A DNA stretch of 44,999 bases from Enterococcus sp. 5H (GTDB lineage Bacteria > Bacillota > Bacilli > Lactobacillales > Enterococcaceae). Both the position numbers and the translations under genes were made by a program. The stretch is from positions 1-44,999 of the forward strand of contig NZ_AMDP01000017.1 of assembly GCF_028128615.1 (NCBI RefSeq). Direction: 5' to 3'. The notes beneath the pieces were generated by a model. It was given only the letters and a program-made list of their open reading frames with translations, ran no database searches and had not been told where the DNA came from. Shown here piece after piece: positions 17,539-29,700 of the stretch; position 1 is the first letter of the stretch; the number at the start of each line of letters is the position of its first letter.

Positions 17539-20500
17539 ATGAAAAGAAAAAAGTATATTCTCTCTTTAATAATTGTAGGGATTAGTTTAGTAATCGGTCT
17601 GATCGCGGCTACTTCCGTTAATTCTAAAAATCGTCTTCAAGCAAAAGAAATACAGGCGACTAGTGCCATTACAGATAATATTTTTCAATCAGTTAGAATT
17701 TTAGTTCCAGCAGAAACTAGTCGGGTATTGGAGCAAGAAGATTATCTTAAAAATGATTCAGAAGTAAAAGTGACGATGACGTTCAAATTTACAAATAAGG
17801 ATTACAAAGTTGGAGATACGTATGAAACAACTTTGCCTGAAGGACTCACTTATGTTCAAGTCATTGAAGGCTCGCTGAGTGATACTGCAACTTATCGGAT
17901 TGATCCTACAACGAGAAAACTGACACTGACAATGGTCAAAGACGTTCAATCAGCAGAATATAAGTTAGATTTGACAACAAGAATCAAGTTCGACAGTACT
18001 AAAAACTCAAAACAAACAATGCTTTTTGAGACACAAACACCGACAAATTATATTTTCCATTTGTATGAGCAAACATCACCCCAATATAGATACGGTAAAA
18101 CCTTCAATAAAGAAGGTGAAGAAGATAAATTAATGCCCACAACGGGTGGACAATTTGATACACTAAATATTAATTATGCCCATGCAGACTTAGCTAAAGC
18201 TAATCTCGAAGTATCTGTTCCGAAGAAAGTTTTACCAAGTTACTGGAGCGATGGCTATGTCGATGCAACTCATGATCTTGAATCGTTTCAATATTATACT
18301 TATGAAACAATGATTGATGGAACTCAAGTAGGTGAAAAAAAAGAACTAAAAATTAATGAAGATTTTGTCATTATCAAAAAAACAGAAACAACTTACCAAA
18401 TCCAGTTTAAAGAAAGATTTCATGAAGCTTTAGAAGTTTCAGGAGGAGAAATAGATTTTGGTTACTCTGATTTTAATCCGATTTCAAATGGGAGGAGTGG
18501 GTCAGTTACTTTTCCAATAACCTTTATGGTATATCCAAGTGCAACTTCGACTAGTTTTCTTTCGTATGGACGCTTCTCAGTGAATTTTTTTGTGGTTGAA
18601 TTAGGCTATTTGGGACTAGGTACAATTATTGCAGATACGAATGTAAAAGAGAATGAAATGATCGTTAAAACACCAGTTTATATTAATGGAACGAATCAGG
18701 ATTTGAAAAAAGGGGACACCTTCAAGCTGACTAATGAGGGGAATCCCGCGTTAGTAGCAATCAATACGAAGTTATCTCAAGAATACAAAGTTACATTTAA
18801 CGCAAATGGTTCAATTGTTGAAGGGAGCAAAAGTGTTCTTAAAAATTGGGAAATCACTAGTGATGCATTTGGCGAAGTAACGCTGACTTATCTAGGTGAA
18901 GATACAACCGAAACATTTGGTTTAGATCTTTATATGGGGATGGATGAAACAGTCACAACGCCTTATAACAGTAAATTTGTTCTATCAGGAAACGGTTATC
19001 AAACAAATGGAACAACTACTTTTAAAGGGCAAGCAAACAATATCAAAAGCGGTAGCTTCAATACAGATAAGAATGTTATTACATGGACCGCTACAATTAA
19101 TTCTCTTTATCAAAAAATAACGAAGATCACAGATACTTTTGGTGAAGGTGTAAAAGCTGGAACATTAAAAAATATAAAAATTAGTTCGGTAGAATTCGGT
19201 AAAAATGGCGCAAAAAAAGATTTGATTGAAGGAACTGATTACGAAGTGATTGATTCGAGTGATAGCTTTGAAATCAAATTCTTAAAGGAAGTTAGAGAAA
19301 AACTCACTATTTCTTATGAAACAGGAGTAGACTTGGCAACGATCGATCAAAAATATTCACGAGCAACGAATACCATTACACCAAAGCTTGTGTTTGATTC
19401 ATCAGTAGAAAAAGAATTTCCTACGCTGGGATCTGCCTATATACCAAGCTATCTCACGACTAACTCAGCTTTTCTACTAGGTAAAAATAGTTATAGTGGT
19501 ACAACTGAAAAAATCAAAGAACAACCAGTGAATCAAGTGAAATTATTGATTAATCCAGCTGGGGCAAATCTTAGTAATAATGAAGTTGTTATAAATTATA
19601 AAAGCTTAGATGTATCGATTTTAGATAAAAAATTTACAGTCAATAAAATCAAGCAATTTTCAACAACTGAATATGGTAACTTGTTGCCAGATGAAGAAAT
19701 TACGTCAGAAAATGAAGAATATCCAGAAATAATTGTAGAAGATAATCAAATTCGTGTGAAAAATAAGAAACTAACGCAGCCAATTATCGTGAGCTTTACT
19801 TTAGCCAAAAATAATTATTATAATGCGGCTTCTGATTATGTCGCGATTAATCAAACCAATGATAATTTTGATCCAGTTAATTCTAATTCTCAAACACTTT
19901 ACTTCAATAATACCTTAGCTAAAAGTTTTACACTAAAGACAAGTGAAACCTACGCTAATATTGGTGAAGGTACTTTGACAGTTGATAAAAATAATGGTTT
20001 TGCTTTAATTAAAGGAACTAAAATTAGTTTTGCAACAATCATTCCAGCTAATGACTCCAAGGAACTTCCAAGTTTAAGAGAAATTACAGATGGAGCTGGG
20101 AATCCCTTGCCTGCTTCAACGGTTTCTGTTAGTGGAGGAGGCTATTCTGACTGGTCGATCACGATTAATGACGATAGTTTAAAAAATGGCTTAATCGTAA
20201 AAATGAAATGGACATTTAATACTAGTGGGAGTAAATCATATTCAGGCGGCAGTTCCAGCCATCCTTATACGAATTCACGGGGTTCTATAAGTACTCAAAG
20301 TTATTTATACTATAGTTGGTCTGGGAAATTTGATATTGATAATTCCGGAGCTGGCGGTGAAGGAAACCTTGTTTTAAAAGATGTAACGATAAATATGGTA
20401 GATTCGGTTACAAATAAAGCTTTAGCTGGTGCAACCTATGAAATTTTAGATAAGAGTGGTAAATTAGTAGATACAGTGACCTCAAATACTAATGGACAAA

Positions 20501-21372
20501 TCTTACTGAAAGACTATGTTGTCACCAACTACACATTAAAAGAAATCAAAGCACCGGATGGTTACCTCTCTAATGACGAGTATAACGAAGCAGGAAAAGA
20601 AATTACGTTGACACCTACTGGAGAGAATAAGCTGACAATTCCATATATTAAAGAAGGTAAAATTATTGTTCATTTTACTTATCAGGATGGCACTGATATC
20701 GAAACAGTTACGCCAATTACTTTAACAGGTGGCAATGGTTCGATAATCAATCTAAAAGAACAAGCAGCTGTAACCGATCAAATTGAGCAATTGAACTTAG
20801 AAAGCTCTGATTTCCGCTTCTTAAACTATGATTCAGGAAAAGCTGGTGGAACAGAAACAGCGGTAACGATTCCTTATGATACGGAAGCAGTTTATTATAA
20901 GTATGAAGGTTTGTTGTCGCTAAAAGTCCCTGAATTATTAACATTTGAGACTGGTTTTGTTTCTCCTTTCAAACAAGTTCTATCTTATGAAAATACAAAT
21001 GATTTTGAAGTAGCGTTGAGAGATAACCGACAAATCACTAGCTCGGCAACAACAAAACCAGAAAAAACTAGAGGAAATATTCGACTGAATGCATTCTTGT
21101 CCAAAGAGTTTACTACTCAAGAAAACAAAGTGCTGAAAAATGCCCGCTTGATTTACCAAAACGGTACAGAAGATATTATTTTAAATGGTACTGGTGGAGA
21201 ATTGGTAAACAATAAACAGGATGCGGGAAATGCAGCTAAGAAAGATTTCAATTTTATCTTAGATACGGCAGAAACTAAGAATCAGGGGTTTAAATTAGAA
21301 GTTCCTGCTAAAGGAACCTTGGCGGATGAATATACAGGAGAAGTTACCTGGGAGATTATTCAAGAACCGTAA
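17539..21372 (+). CDS. Large WxL-like adhesin with SpaA/Cna-B and MucBP-like domains
   Basis: A 1277-residue exported protein. An N-terminal hydrophobic signal (about 6-26) is followed by a long beta-rich region of adhesin type (about 50-940). A SpaA/Cna-B domain (about 944-1035) has LKDVTINMVDS and KEIKAPDGYL. A MucBP-like unit (about 1039-1125) and a C-terminal WxL-like domain (about 1126-1277) ending in TWEIIQEP follow; both WxL signatures deviate from the usual form. GAAGGGAGTG lies about 11 bases before the ATG, a long spacing. It is the last gene of the operon and the likely ligand-binding partner of the small WxL proteins, matching the large-WxL gene of E. faecium WxL loci. Confidence 0.85.
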   Translation: MKRKKYILSLIIVGISLVIGLIAATSVNSKNRLQAKEIQATSAITDNIFQSVRILVPAETSRVLEQEDYLKNDSEVKVTMTFKFTNKDYKVGDTYETTLPEGLTYVQVIEGSLSDTATYRIDPTTRKLTLTMVKDVQSAEYKLDLTTRIKFDSTKNSKQTMLFETQTPTNYIFHLYEQTSPQYRYGKTFNKEGEEDKLMPTTGGQFDTLNINYAHADLAKANLEVSVPKKVLPSYWSDGYVDATHDLESFQYYTYETMIDGTQVGEKKELKINEDFVIIKKTETTYQIQFKERFHEALEVSGGEIDFGYSDFNPISNGRSGSVTFPITFMVYPSATSTSFLSYGRFSVNFFVVELGYLGLGTIIADTNVKENEMIVKTPVYINGTNQDLKKGDTFKLTNEGNPALVAINTKLSQEYKVTFNANGSIVEGSKSVLKNWEITSDAFGEVTLTYLGEDTTETFGLDLYMGMDETVTTPYNSKFVLSGNGYQTNGTTTFKGQANNIKSGSFNTDKNVITWTATINSLYQKITKITDTFGEGVKAGTLKNIKISSVEFGKNGAKKDLIEGTDYEVIDSSDSFEIKFLKEVREKLTISYETGVDLATIDQKYSRATNTITPKLVFDSSVEKEFPTLGSAYIPSYLTTNSAFLLGKNSYSGTTEKIKEQPVNQVKLLINPAGANLSNNEVVINYKSLDVSILDKKFTVNKIKQFSTTEYGNLLPDEEITSENEEYPEIIVEDNQIRVKNKKLTQPIIVSFTLAKNNYYNAASDYVAINQTNDNFDPVNSNSQTLYFNNTLAKSFTLKTSETYANIGEGTLTVDKNNGFALIKGTKISFATIIPANDSKELPSLREITDGAGNPLPASTVSVSGGGYSDWSITINDDSLKNGLIVKMKWTFNTSGSKSYSGGSSSHPYTNSRGSISTQSYLYYSWSGKFDIDNSGAGGEGNLVLKDVTINMVDSVTNKALAGATYEILDKSGKLVDTVTSNTNGQILLKDYVVTNYTLKEIKAPDGYLSNDEYNEAGKEITLTPTGENKLTIPYIKEGKIIVHFTYQDGTDIETVTPITLTGGNGSIINLKEQAAVTDQIEQLNLESSDFRFLNYDSGKAGGTETAVTIPYDTEAVYYKYEGLLSLKVPELLTFETGFVSPFKQVLSYENTNDFEVALRDNRQITSSATTKPEKTRGNIRLNAFLSKEFTTQENKVLKNARLIYQNGTEDIILNGTGGELVNNKQDAGNAAKKDFNFILDTAETKNQGFKLEVPAKGTLADEYTGEVTWEIIQEP

Positions 21373-21391
21373 GAAATAATCATAAAAATTA

Positions 21392-21443
21392 AAAAGTACC
21401 ATAAAGCAAAAACTCAAAAAGTTTAGCTTTATGGTATTTTTTT
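21392..21443 (+). terminator. Terminator of the first WxL operon
   Basis: TACCATAAAGC (21397-21407) pairs with GCTTTATGGTA (21426-21436), flanked by A-run and T-run, 20 bases after the adhesin stop. Confidence 0.88.
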
Positions 21444-21968
21444 GATACTGGACTTTATTTTGAGTAATTGGGAAATCATCGTGGTGACTACCTTTTCACG
21501 AAGACTATTACAATCACATAATTAAGGAATAGCAATCGAGTTTTTCTTTTTTTGAAAGTATTTTACTTTTTTTTGAAAATAATACTTGTTTTTTTATGTG
21601 GATTAAAAAATAACAAATGATTTTATTTCAATTTATTCAAATTGTCGTAAGACAAGACACTTTTGATGAAATTGATAGGCCTTTTTTTACATATAATCAT
21701 TTTAGATAAAACAAATTATTAAAAAAAACAAAAAAAATTAAAGGAGAAATACCTTCTATTCAGATTTTAATGAAACGCTATATGTAAAAAAAAAAATTCT
21801 ATAAGAACTTATTAAATTTCTTTTTTTCTAAATAAGATAGTGTTTGGTTTCCAGAAAATATAATTTTGCTTTATTAAATTGGAAAAAAAAATAATAAATA
21901 CTGTGATAAAATTTTACAAGTCAGTCAAACCCTCGTGAAGTTTAAAAAAACAAGAAAGGATTATTTAA
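21444..21968. other. AT-rich region before the second Mga-type gene
   Basis: Very AT-rich with long A and T tracts and no coding sequence. A TGTGATAAAAT box (21902-21912) near the regulator start could be a -10 element, but no -35 box sits at usual distance. Confidence 0.35.
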
Positions 21969-23480
21969 ATGAAAATTGAGATTTTTTTAAGTAAAAAACA
22001 AGAGAAAAAGTATTCTATATTAAAGAAGTTACTTTCGTTACCTGACTATCAACTCTCGCAAAATGAATTAATGAATAGCCTTAATATGTCATATGGAACG
22101 GTCACTCTATTGTTTACTGAGATTAATCAAGATATTTCTTCAGCCAAGCTTGAAGAGGATATTCAACTGGTTCAAGGAAGAAACTATGGACAAAAATATT
22201 ATGCCTTAGAGATTAATAGAATTGTTGCAATTGATCATTTGTTGCTTTACTACCTAAATGAATCTATTCCGTTCCTAATTTTAAAAGATACTTTACTAGG
22301 GAATAGCGGCACAATTGATGACATAGTGAAAAAATACTATATATCTAAGTCGACATTAAGAAGAGAAGTCGGGGCAGTGAATAAACAATTAGCTCCTTAT
22401 AGTGTTTCAATTTCTATTCAGAAAAAAATTGCCTTGAAGGGAAATGAATGGGCACTGCGACTTTTTGCATCTTCCTTTTTAGCACAGTCTTATGGAAGCA
22501 AAGAGTGGATTTTTAAATTCATTAGTTTAGAAGATACTCAAAAATATCTTTCCATAGTAGCATCACAATTTATTGATACATATGATTTGAAAAACGATAT
22601 TTCTGCCTTGTACTTAGTTGCAGTTTCATTGTTTCGAATAGGCCTTACTAATAAGGAGTTTACCGAAACAAAAAAAGAGTTGCTTTACTCTGAAGATACA
22701 CCAGATTTCAAAGTATTTTTAGATGAAGGATTCAAATTTTTGAGAAGTTTGAAACCTCAAATTGGCAGGGAAGAATTGTTATTTGAGAATCAGGCACTCT
22801 TCACGTTACTTTTACTTAACAATAACTTTCCAGCAATAAAAAAAATCCCTTACTTCTTTTACCAAGACACAATTTTTCAAGACGATCCGCTTTTCAAAAT
22901 GAATTTTTATTTAATTACCCAGTTTGATGTGTTATTACCAGAACCATTACTAATTAAAGAACATATCAATGTATCATATCAGTTCAGTTTAATTGCCTAT
23001 CGTCATTTGCTTTTAAATAAAGTCTATCCAACCAATCATATTTCTGTATTAAAAAAAGATCAAAGCGATACAGAAAAAGTTTATAAAATTGTATCTAATT
23101 TTGTTGATAACAGTGAACGTTCGTTACCAACTGACCAATTAGAGGTTCTTAAGTTAGAGTATACCCAGACACTAATAACATATATCGACTGGGTGAGGTA
23201 CAAACCAGCAATTAATATTTACTTGGTGAGCGATCAATCGACTGAAGAATTAAATGAAGAAGTATTAAAAACAAATCCACAATTTAACTTTAATATCAAC
23301 ATCTGCAAAAAAATGCCAGATCAACTTAGTTTAGTAGTAAGTGATGTGGCTTCAACAGAAAATATATTGGATGTACCTTCTTCAGTACCGATCTTCTATT
23401 GGGAATCTTTATCATCGTCTAATGCAGGTAGGTTTTATGAAGAGTTGTCACAGATCAGTGAAGAGAAATGTGATTGGTAA
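21969..23480 (+). CDS. Second Mga-family transcriptional regulator
   Basis: A 503-residue Mga/AtxA-type protein. Two N-terminal helix-turn-helix regions are visible (about 34-52, SQNELMNSLNMSYGTVTLLF, and about 117-135, ISKSTLRREVGAVNKQL), followed by a long helical PRD-like body and an alpha/beta C-terminus (INIYLVSDQS). AAAGGA precedes the ATG. It stands directly upstream of the pilus genes in the same direction, so it is the best candidate activator of the thioester adhesin and pilin. It is only distantly similar to the regulator at 8823-10268. Confidence 0.85.
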   Translation: MKIEIFLSKKQEKKYSILKKLLSLPDYQLSQNELMNSLNMSYGTVTLLFTEINQDISSAKLEEDIQLVQGRNYGQKYYALEINRIVAIDHLLLYYLNESIPFLILKDTLLGNSGTIDDIVKKYYISKSTLRREVGAVNKQLAPYSVSISIQKKIALKGNEWALRLFASSFLAQSYGSKEWIFKFISLEDTQKYLSIVASQFIDTYDLKNDISALYLVAVSLFRIGLTNKEFTETKKELLYSEDTPDFKVFLDEGFKFLRSLKPQIGREELLFENQALFTLLLLNNNFPAIKKIPYFFYQDTIFQDDPLFKMNFYLITQFDVLLPEPLLIKEHINVSYQFSLIAYRHLLLNKVYPTNHISVLKKDQSDTEKVYKIVSNFVDNSERSLPTDQLEVLKLEYTQTLITYIDWVRYKPAINIYLVSDQSTEELNEEVLKTNPQFNFNINICKKMPDQLSLVVSDVASTENILDVPSSVPIFYWESLSSSNAGRFYEELSQISEEKCDW

Positions 23481-23571
23481 AGGGATGTAATTTTTTTAAT
23501 AATCTTGTAATTAAGTGAACAGGAGTAATTTAATCGAATAAAAAAGTAATCGTAATAATAAGAGCTGTTCC

Positions 23572-23603
23572 AATTGTTTCTGTATTTTTCAGAACAATTA
23601 TAT
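23572..23603 (+). promoter_or_regulatory. Hairpin overlapping a candidate promoter of the pilus genes
   Basis: AATTGTT-CTG (23572-23582, one bulge) pairs with CAGAACAATT (23590-23599). It overlaps a possible -35 TTGTTT (23574-23579) and a -10 TTATAT (23598-23603) 18 bases later. The symmetry could be an operator or an RNA hairpin; the promoter call is weak. Confidence 0.35.
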
Positions 23604-23641
23604 AAAATAAGAAGAATTGTATATGAAATTGGAGGAATTAT

Positions 23642-23728
23642 ATGAAGATAGAAAAGATATACAAGGGTTTAAGAGGAAACAACCCTAAAATTACGGATGA
23701 AATACAATTGATTGTTTGTACAATCTGA
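23642..23728 (+). CDS. 28-residue small ORF before the giant adhesin
   Basis: A short reading frame beginning MKIEKIYKGL and ending QLIVCTI has a near-perfect ribosome binding site: GGAGG six bases before its ATG. It ends 23 bases before the ATG of the giant adhesin. It could be a regulatory leader peptide, a small protein, or chance. No signal peptide and no known family. Confidence 0.4.
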   Translation: MKIEKIYKGLRGNNPKITDEIQLIVCTI

Positions 23729-23751
23729 AACGAAAAAGAAAGGAGAAAGTC

Positions 23752-26700
23752 ATGAACAAAAAACAAAAATTATTTGCTTGGATCTCAGGGATTGTTCTCA
23801 TTATGATCGTTGGGCTATCAAGTACTATGTTGGCTAGTAAGAGTTTATTATCAGCTAAAGAGGAAATAAACAATGATGATGAAGTAGTAGAGATTATTTT
23901 CCCATCGAAACCATTTGAACGGATAGAACCAAGTACTACGGACACAACTAAATCAACGGAAGATTTTGTAGATATTACATCAAATATCTCTTTAATTAGC
24001 GTTGTACCAAGAGATTTCCCGACCGATGAACCGATAAATGAATCTGTTATAGGTGCACCATTTTATTTAGATTTGACATTTTCTATAAACGGAGAAGCTT
24101 TAAATAATTTAGTAGGGAAAAAATTTGTTTACGATGTTCCTAATAAATATATCAACGCATTTTCATCTCCAGAAAGTACTATCATAATCAACGGAGAAAA
24201 AGTTGGTAGTATTTCAGAAATAAATTCTGGTGCTACATCTGTTGAGTTTAAGTTTGATTCAACTTTACCAGAGTCACTTCAAGAACTAGATGGAAATGTA
24301 CAAGTTACGTTGAAACCTATCGTTAGACTAAAACAAGAGCTAGGAAATACTAATTTGGACAAAAGAACGGATGCCGTTTTAAAAATTCAAAGCAATAGTG
24401 AAGTTCAAAATTTAGCTTTTACTGACTATCCGTTCACTATTTTGCCACATACACCAGGTGCTTTTGATTGGTTAGCAAATGCAGAAAATTACGGATTAAC
24501 ACCACCGACTCTGTATGGCTCAAGTGATTACTATTGGAAGACAGATGTTGGAATTATGGCCAACTCTTTTTATGCAAAAATAAATGATGCGGATATAAGA
24601 GCAAAAAATCCAAATTATAAAGGTGGGATACCAGAATCTGGACATCCATATTATTTTTTTGGGATGTCAGCCTCACCTGAAAATGGTGGGCAGTATTATC
24701 CTGATTTGGTCGCTCTTTGTGTGGATATTTTCCATTCATTAGTTGAAGGTAATGGAGAAAAAGCGGATCTGAGAGATTATGTAGGTGATGAAGCTGCGGC
24801 TGAAATACATTACGGGCTCCATATGGGTGCGATGCTGTCAGAAACATATGGTACAGGTATAGGAGCTGGGATGGATGTTTCTAGAGGACAAACAACAACA
24901 TCATCAACTCCGATTAAATGGACTGGAAGTACAGAAAACATATATAACCAACGGCAATATATGTTTGGCGGACAACTGCGTGCGTGGCTAATAGCTGCAC
25001 AAGAGAATCTTAATCCCGCATTCAGACTAGATATGGATTATGACGATTTAGACCCACAATCTCACAAGAATGGTCAATGGGGATCAGTTGATATGGATGG
25101 GACAATCAAAGAGATCGAAGATATGATTGATGAGTATAAGAACATGAATTATATCAATGAAGCACCAGTAGGGATGAAAGTTGGCGAAACTAAAACGATC
25201 TTTAACATTCCAAATAACCAAGAGAAGTTTATTCACTATGTGGATTATGGAGCCTCTAAAGGGTTGGATAAAGTCACCCTTATAGATAAAAATGGAACTA
25301 TTGGAACAAGTGGTGAATTTACAGGACATCTGTCTATAAAAGCGAATACAGACATTAAAGAAGGTGATGTGAATGTCGTTATTCGAAAAAATACCTCTGA
25401 TTTGTGGAATGGCGATTTAGGGTATGATTCACTATTTGATGCGACACAGCAAAAAAAAGCTGTATTATCAATGCCTAAAGCCTATCAGCCTACAAAAACA
25501 ATATCTGTATTCACAGAAGAGTCAGACTACAACTTAGAAATTCAAAAGACAGATCAAGACGGAAAATTTCTAACCGGAGCTGAATTCGAATTAAGAGCAT
25601 TAGATGGTTCAACAAGTCCAGTAAAAACTGAAGAAGGAAATGGAAAGGTTAAATTTAGTCCATTAATGCCTGAGGTAACTTATGAACTAACAGAAACAAA
25701 GGCCCCAGAAGGCTATCAGAAAAAAGAAGGATCCTACACGATTGTGATGGATACAGACGGTAACTTGACGGTTAAAGAAGGTACGAAAACACTTGTTGAA
25801 GGTCAAGATTATATCTGGGATGAAAATAACCTTGTATTAAGTTTTCAAGTTAAAAACACTGCATTGTTAGGTGATGTAGAACTAATTAAATTTGACATTG
25901 AAGAGACAAGTAAAACGTTGTCCGGAGCTAAATTTGACCTTTATAAAGAAGGTGAAAGTACACCAATAAAAACGAATTTAACAACAGATTCAGCTGGGAA
26001 GCTAACAGTATCAGGACTAGCAATAGGAGACTATTATTTTGTAGAAATACAAGCGCCTGAGGGCTATGATTTACCAGAAGGTGATGACAACCGGTTTGAA
26101 TTTTCAATCACAAAAGAAGATGTTTCTAAAGGCATCACAGTTGATGTAACAGCACCAAATGTGAAGGAATCTACACCTGTAGGTTCGGTTCGTTTGTATA
26201 AGCATGACAGTGAAGATAATAAAACTAGCTTAGAAGATGCTGAGTTCGAGCTCTATCGAAAAGATGGCACACTGCTTCGATCGGAACTTAAAACGGATAG
26301 TAAGGGCGTAATTAGTGTGTCGGATTTACCAATAGGCGAGTATTATTTTTTAGAGACTAAGGCGCCAGATGGCTATGAGACACCTAAAGCACCAAATAAC
26401 CGTTTTGACTTTTCAATAACCCAATCAGACACTACTGTAGAAAAAGCAGTAGAGGTGAATATATCTAATATAAAATTTAAAAAAGAGATTATCTTAACTA
26501 AAACGGATGCAGATACTGGAGAACCGCTGCCAGGAGTAACGTTTATTATCCAGTCTGATTATCGAGGTACTGGTTGGAACAATCAATATATTCTTACTGG
26601 GGAACAGAGAAAGAAATTTATCACGGATGAGAATGGACAAATAATCATCAATGATCAGACATATCCAGGAGTCATCGATCAATTAATTCATGATTATACT

Positions 26701-29700
26701 GAAACTGATCCAAATACAGGCTATAGAACTCTTGGTTATCGTTTTAGAGAGATAGAAGCACCAGAAGGTTATCGATCTCCAGGTGATCCTGGAGGTCTAA
26801 AGATTGAAGACCTTGATGCAGGAAAAGAATTTTCGGTTGAGATTGATATAGAAGCATTACTTTCAAGTAATTCTCAAACATTGACATACTCTCTGGAAAA
26901 CTATCGAGAAGAGCCTAGAGGATCTGTTCGTTTGTACAAATATGACAGTCAAAATGAAAATATAGGCTTAGAAGGAGCAGAATTTTCGCTGTATAGAGAA
27001 GATGGTACACTACTCCGTACAGGTCTAAAAACTAATAGTGAAGGAATTTTACTTGTTTCAGATTTATCATTTGGAAAGTACTATTTTGTCGAAACAAAAG
27101 CCCCAAATGGTTATTTTTTAAACGATAGTCAGTATCCATTTGAGATTACAGAAGAACATGTGGAAGTATCTCTAGAGATACAAGTGTCTAATATGAAGTC
27201 ACCTCCTAGAGAGTTGACATTAACAAAAATCGATGAGGAAACAGGAAAGCCTATACCTGGAGTGGAATTTATCATACAGTATGGTCAACCAACAAGTTCC
27301 TTCAGGTGGATTGCTTTATCTCCAGAAAATAGACCATTAGATCCACCGATGCATTTTACGACGGATAATAATGGTCAAATAATCATTAATGATAACACTT
27401 ACCCAGGTCTTATTGACTACATGATTAGAACCTATGAAAATCCAACGACAGGTGGTTTAAGATTTCGAGAAATTCATTCTCCAGATGGCTATGAAGATCC
27501 ATTTCCTACAGATGGATATGGAAGAGATAGTATGGAAAATGAATTGTTAAGCGAACCTTATGCAAAAGATATTCCAATGGATCAGTTAATTGGATCCCCA
27601 TTATCAAATGATCCGATTGAACTGGAATTAATGATGACGAATAAAAAGGAAACGAGTAACAATAGCATTATTCGAGTAGAAAAACGAGATAAGTCAACAG
27701 GAAACTTAATCACGGATGGAGAAGCAACATTTATTATTCAATCTTTAAAAGCTGATAATCAATGGGAAATGTTTGGCGAAGAACAAACGTTTACCACAAC
27801 AAATGGTGTCGCTGTGATTGATGATGAAGAATTAATTAGTTCTTTAAAATACTATCAAGGATCAGAAAATGACCAAAAATACCGTTTCCGCGAAATAGAA
27901 GCACCAGAAGGCTATAAAGATCCGCAAGCGCCAAACCCATTAGATAAGAAAGAACCACAAGGTGGTGTCGGTGATGAATTTTCTGCAGAATTTGAACTGG
28001 ACCTAGAAAATGGGGCAGATGTTAAAGTTATAATTGAAAATGAACTAGAAGATGATCCAGTAGACCGAGCATTAACGTTAAGAAAACAAGATTACTATTC
28101 AGATGCACCTTTATCAGGTGCGGAATTTGTTATTGAAAAATATGATGCTGAATCCGAAACGTGGAAGCAGGTTAATTCAAAAACGTACACAACGAATAGA
28201 AATGGAACAATTGAATTAGATGATAACGAGATTAAGAGCTTTGGTTCGGATTATCCAATCTATATAACTTTTAGGGAGATTAAACCTCCAAACGGATATG
28301 AAATGCCTGAGAATCCATATAGTGAGACGATCACTATTACTGCTGATGCTGTGACTCCTGATTACGTAGTAAAAGAGAATTATGCAATCCCAAAAAATCG
28401 TGAGATGACTTTTAGAAAAGTAGATGGTTCTTCCAATTTACCATTAGGAGGAGCAGAATTTCAGCTGTACAAAGAGGATGAGAATGGCGAATACCAACTC
28501 TATGACTTTTTTGCCTATAGAACCTTTGAGACAGAAGCTAACGGTGAATATCTTTTTGAAGAAGAATTTGAACTAAGATATATGGAAAATGGAAACTACA
28601 AATTGAAAGAAGTAGTGGCACCAGAGGGTTACGAACTACCAGATGATCCGTTTACAGAGAAATTTACTGTAACGGATACAGGAGTAAGTCCTACTCAAAT
28701 TGTGAAAAAAAATTATAAAGATAGTGATTTTACGTTAAAAAAAGTCGATCAAAATGGTAGACCAGTCAAAGGGGCGAAATTTGAACTTTATAAATATCCT
28801 GGACCAGGAGCCACTGGAAATCCTTATGACTATGATGGTAAATATCATTGGACCGATGAAAATGGTGAAATTATTATTGAACAAGATGATTTAGAGGAAA
28901 TGGAGGATGGTGTATATTTCTGGCGAGAAGTAGAAGCACCTGACGGGTACGAAATTTTAGAGCAAGATACTAGAACTTTTACTATCCAAAGCGGTAGACC
29001 AAATCCGACTGTGATTAGTCATGTGAACTATTATGAAGGTCGCTTACTTGAGTTTCAAAAAATTGATGATCGAGGAGATTATGCCGGGTTAAATGGAGCA
29101 GTATTCCAATTGGAAAAGGAAATCAGTCCAAATAATTGGCAAATAGTAAAAGATAAAACGGGCAAGGATATTACATTTACTACTGAACCAACCTATGATG
29201 AAGATGGCGATGTTAAAGATTCCGGAATGATTTATCTAGGAGATTATGAAATTGATCAGTATGGGCTAACCAATGGGACTTATCGTCTTAAAGAAATAGA
29301 AGCACCAAAAGGCTACGAACTTCCTGCTGATCCATATACAGATAAATTTGTTATTGGTGACACAGCAATTCGACCAGATATAATTTATAAGAAAAATAGT
29401 CGTTTATCTGATCGTGAGCTGATTTTCAAAAAAGTAGATGGAAGAGATCAGAGTCAAGGGTTAGCAGGTGCAGAATTTACCTTTGAGTATACGAGTGAGT
29501 ACGCTTCTTATGGGGAGGATTGGAATACTTATGAAATATGGGACAAAGGCAAACCAGAAACTGTAATCTTTACAACGAACGAGAATGGTGAAATCATTTT
29601 CGATGAGGCTCAGTTTTACGAAATTTTCAGAGTAAATGATATTCAGAAACAAAAAGGACGCTTCAAGGAAGTGAAAGCACCAGATGGTTATTTATTACCA

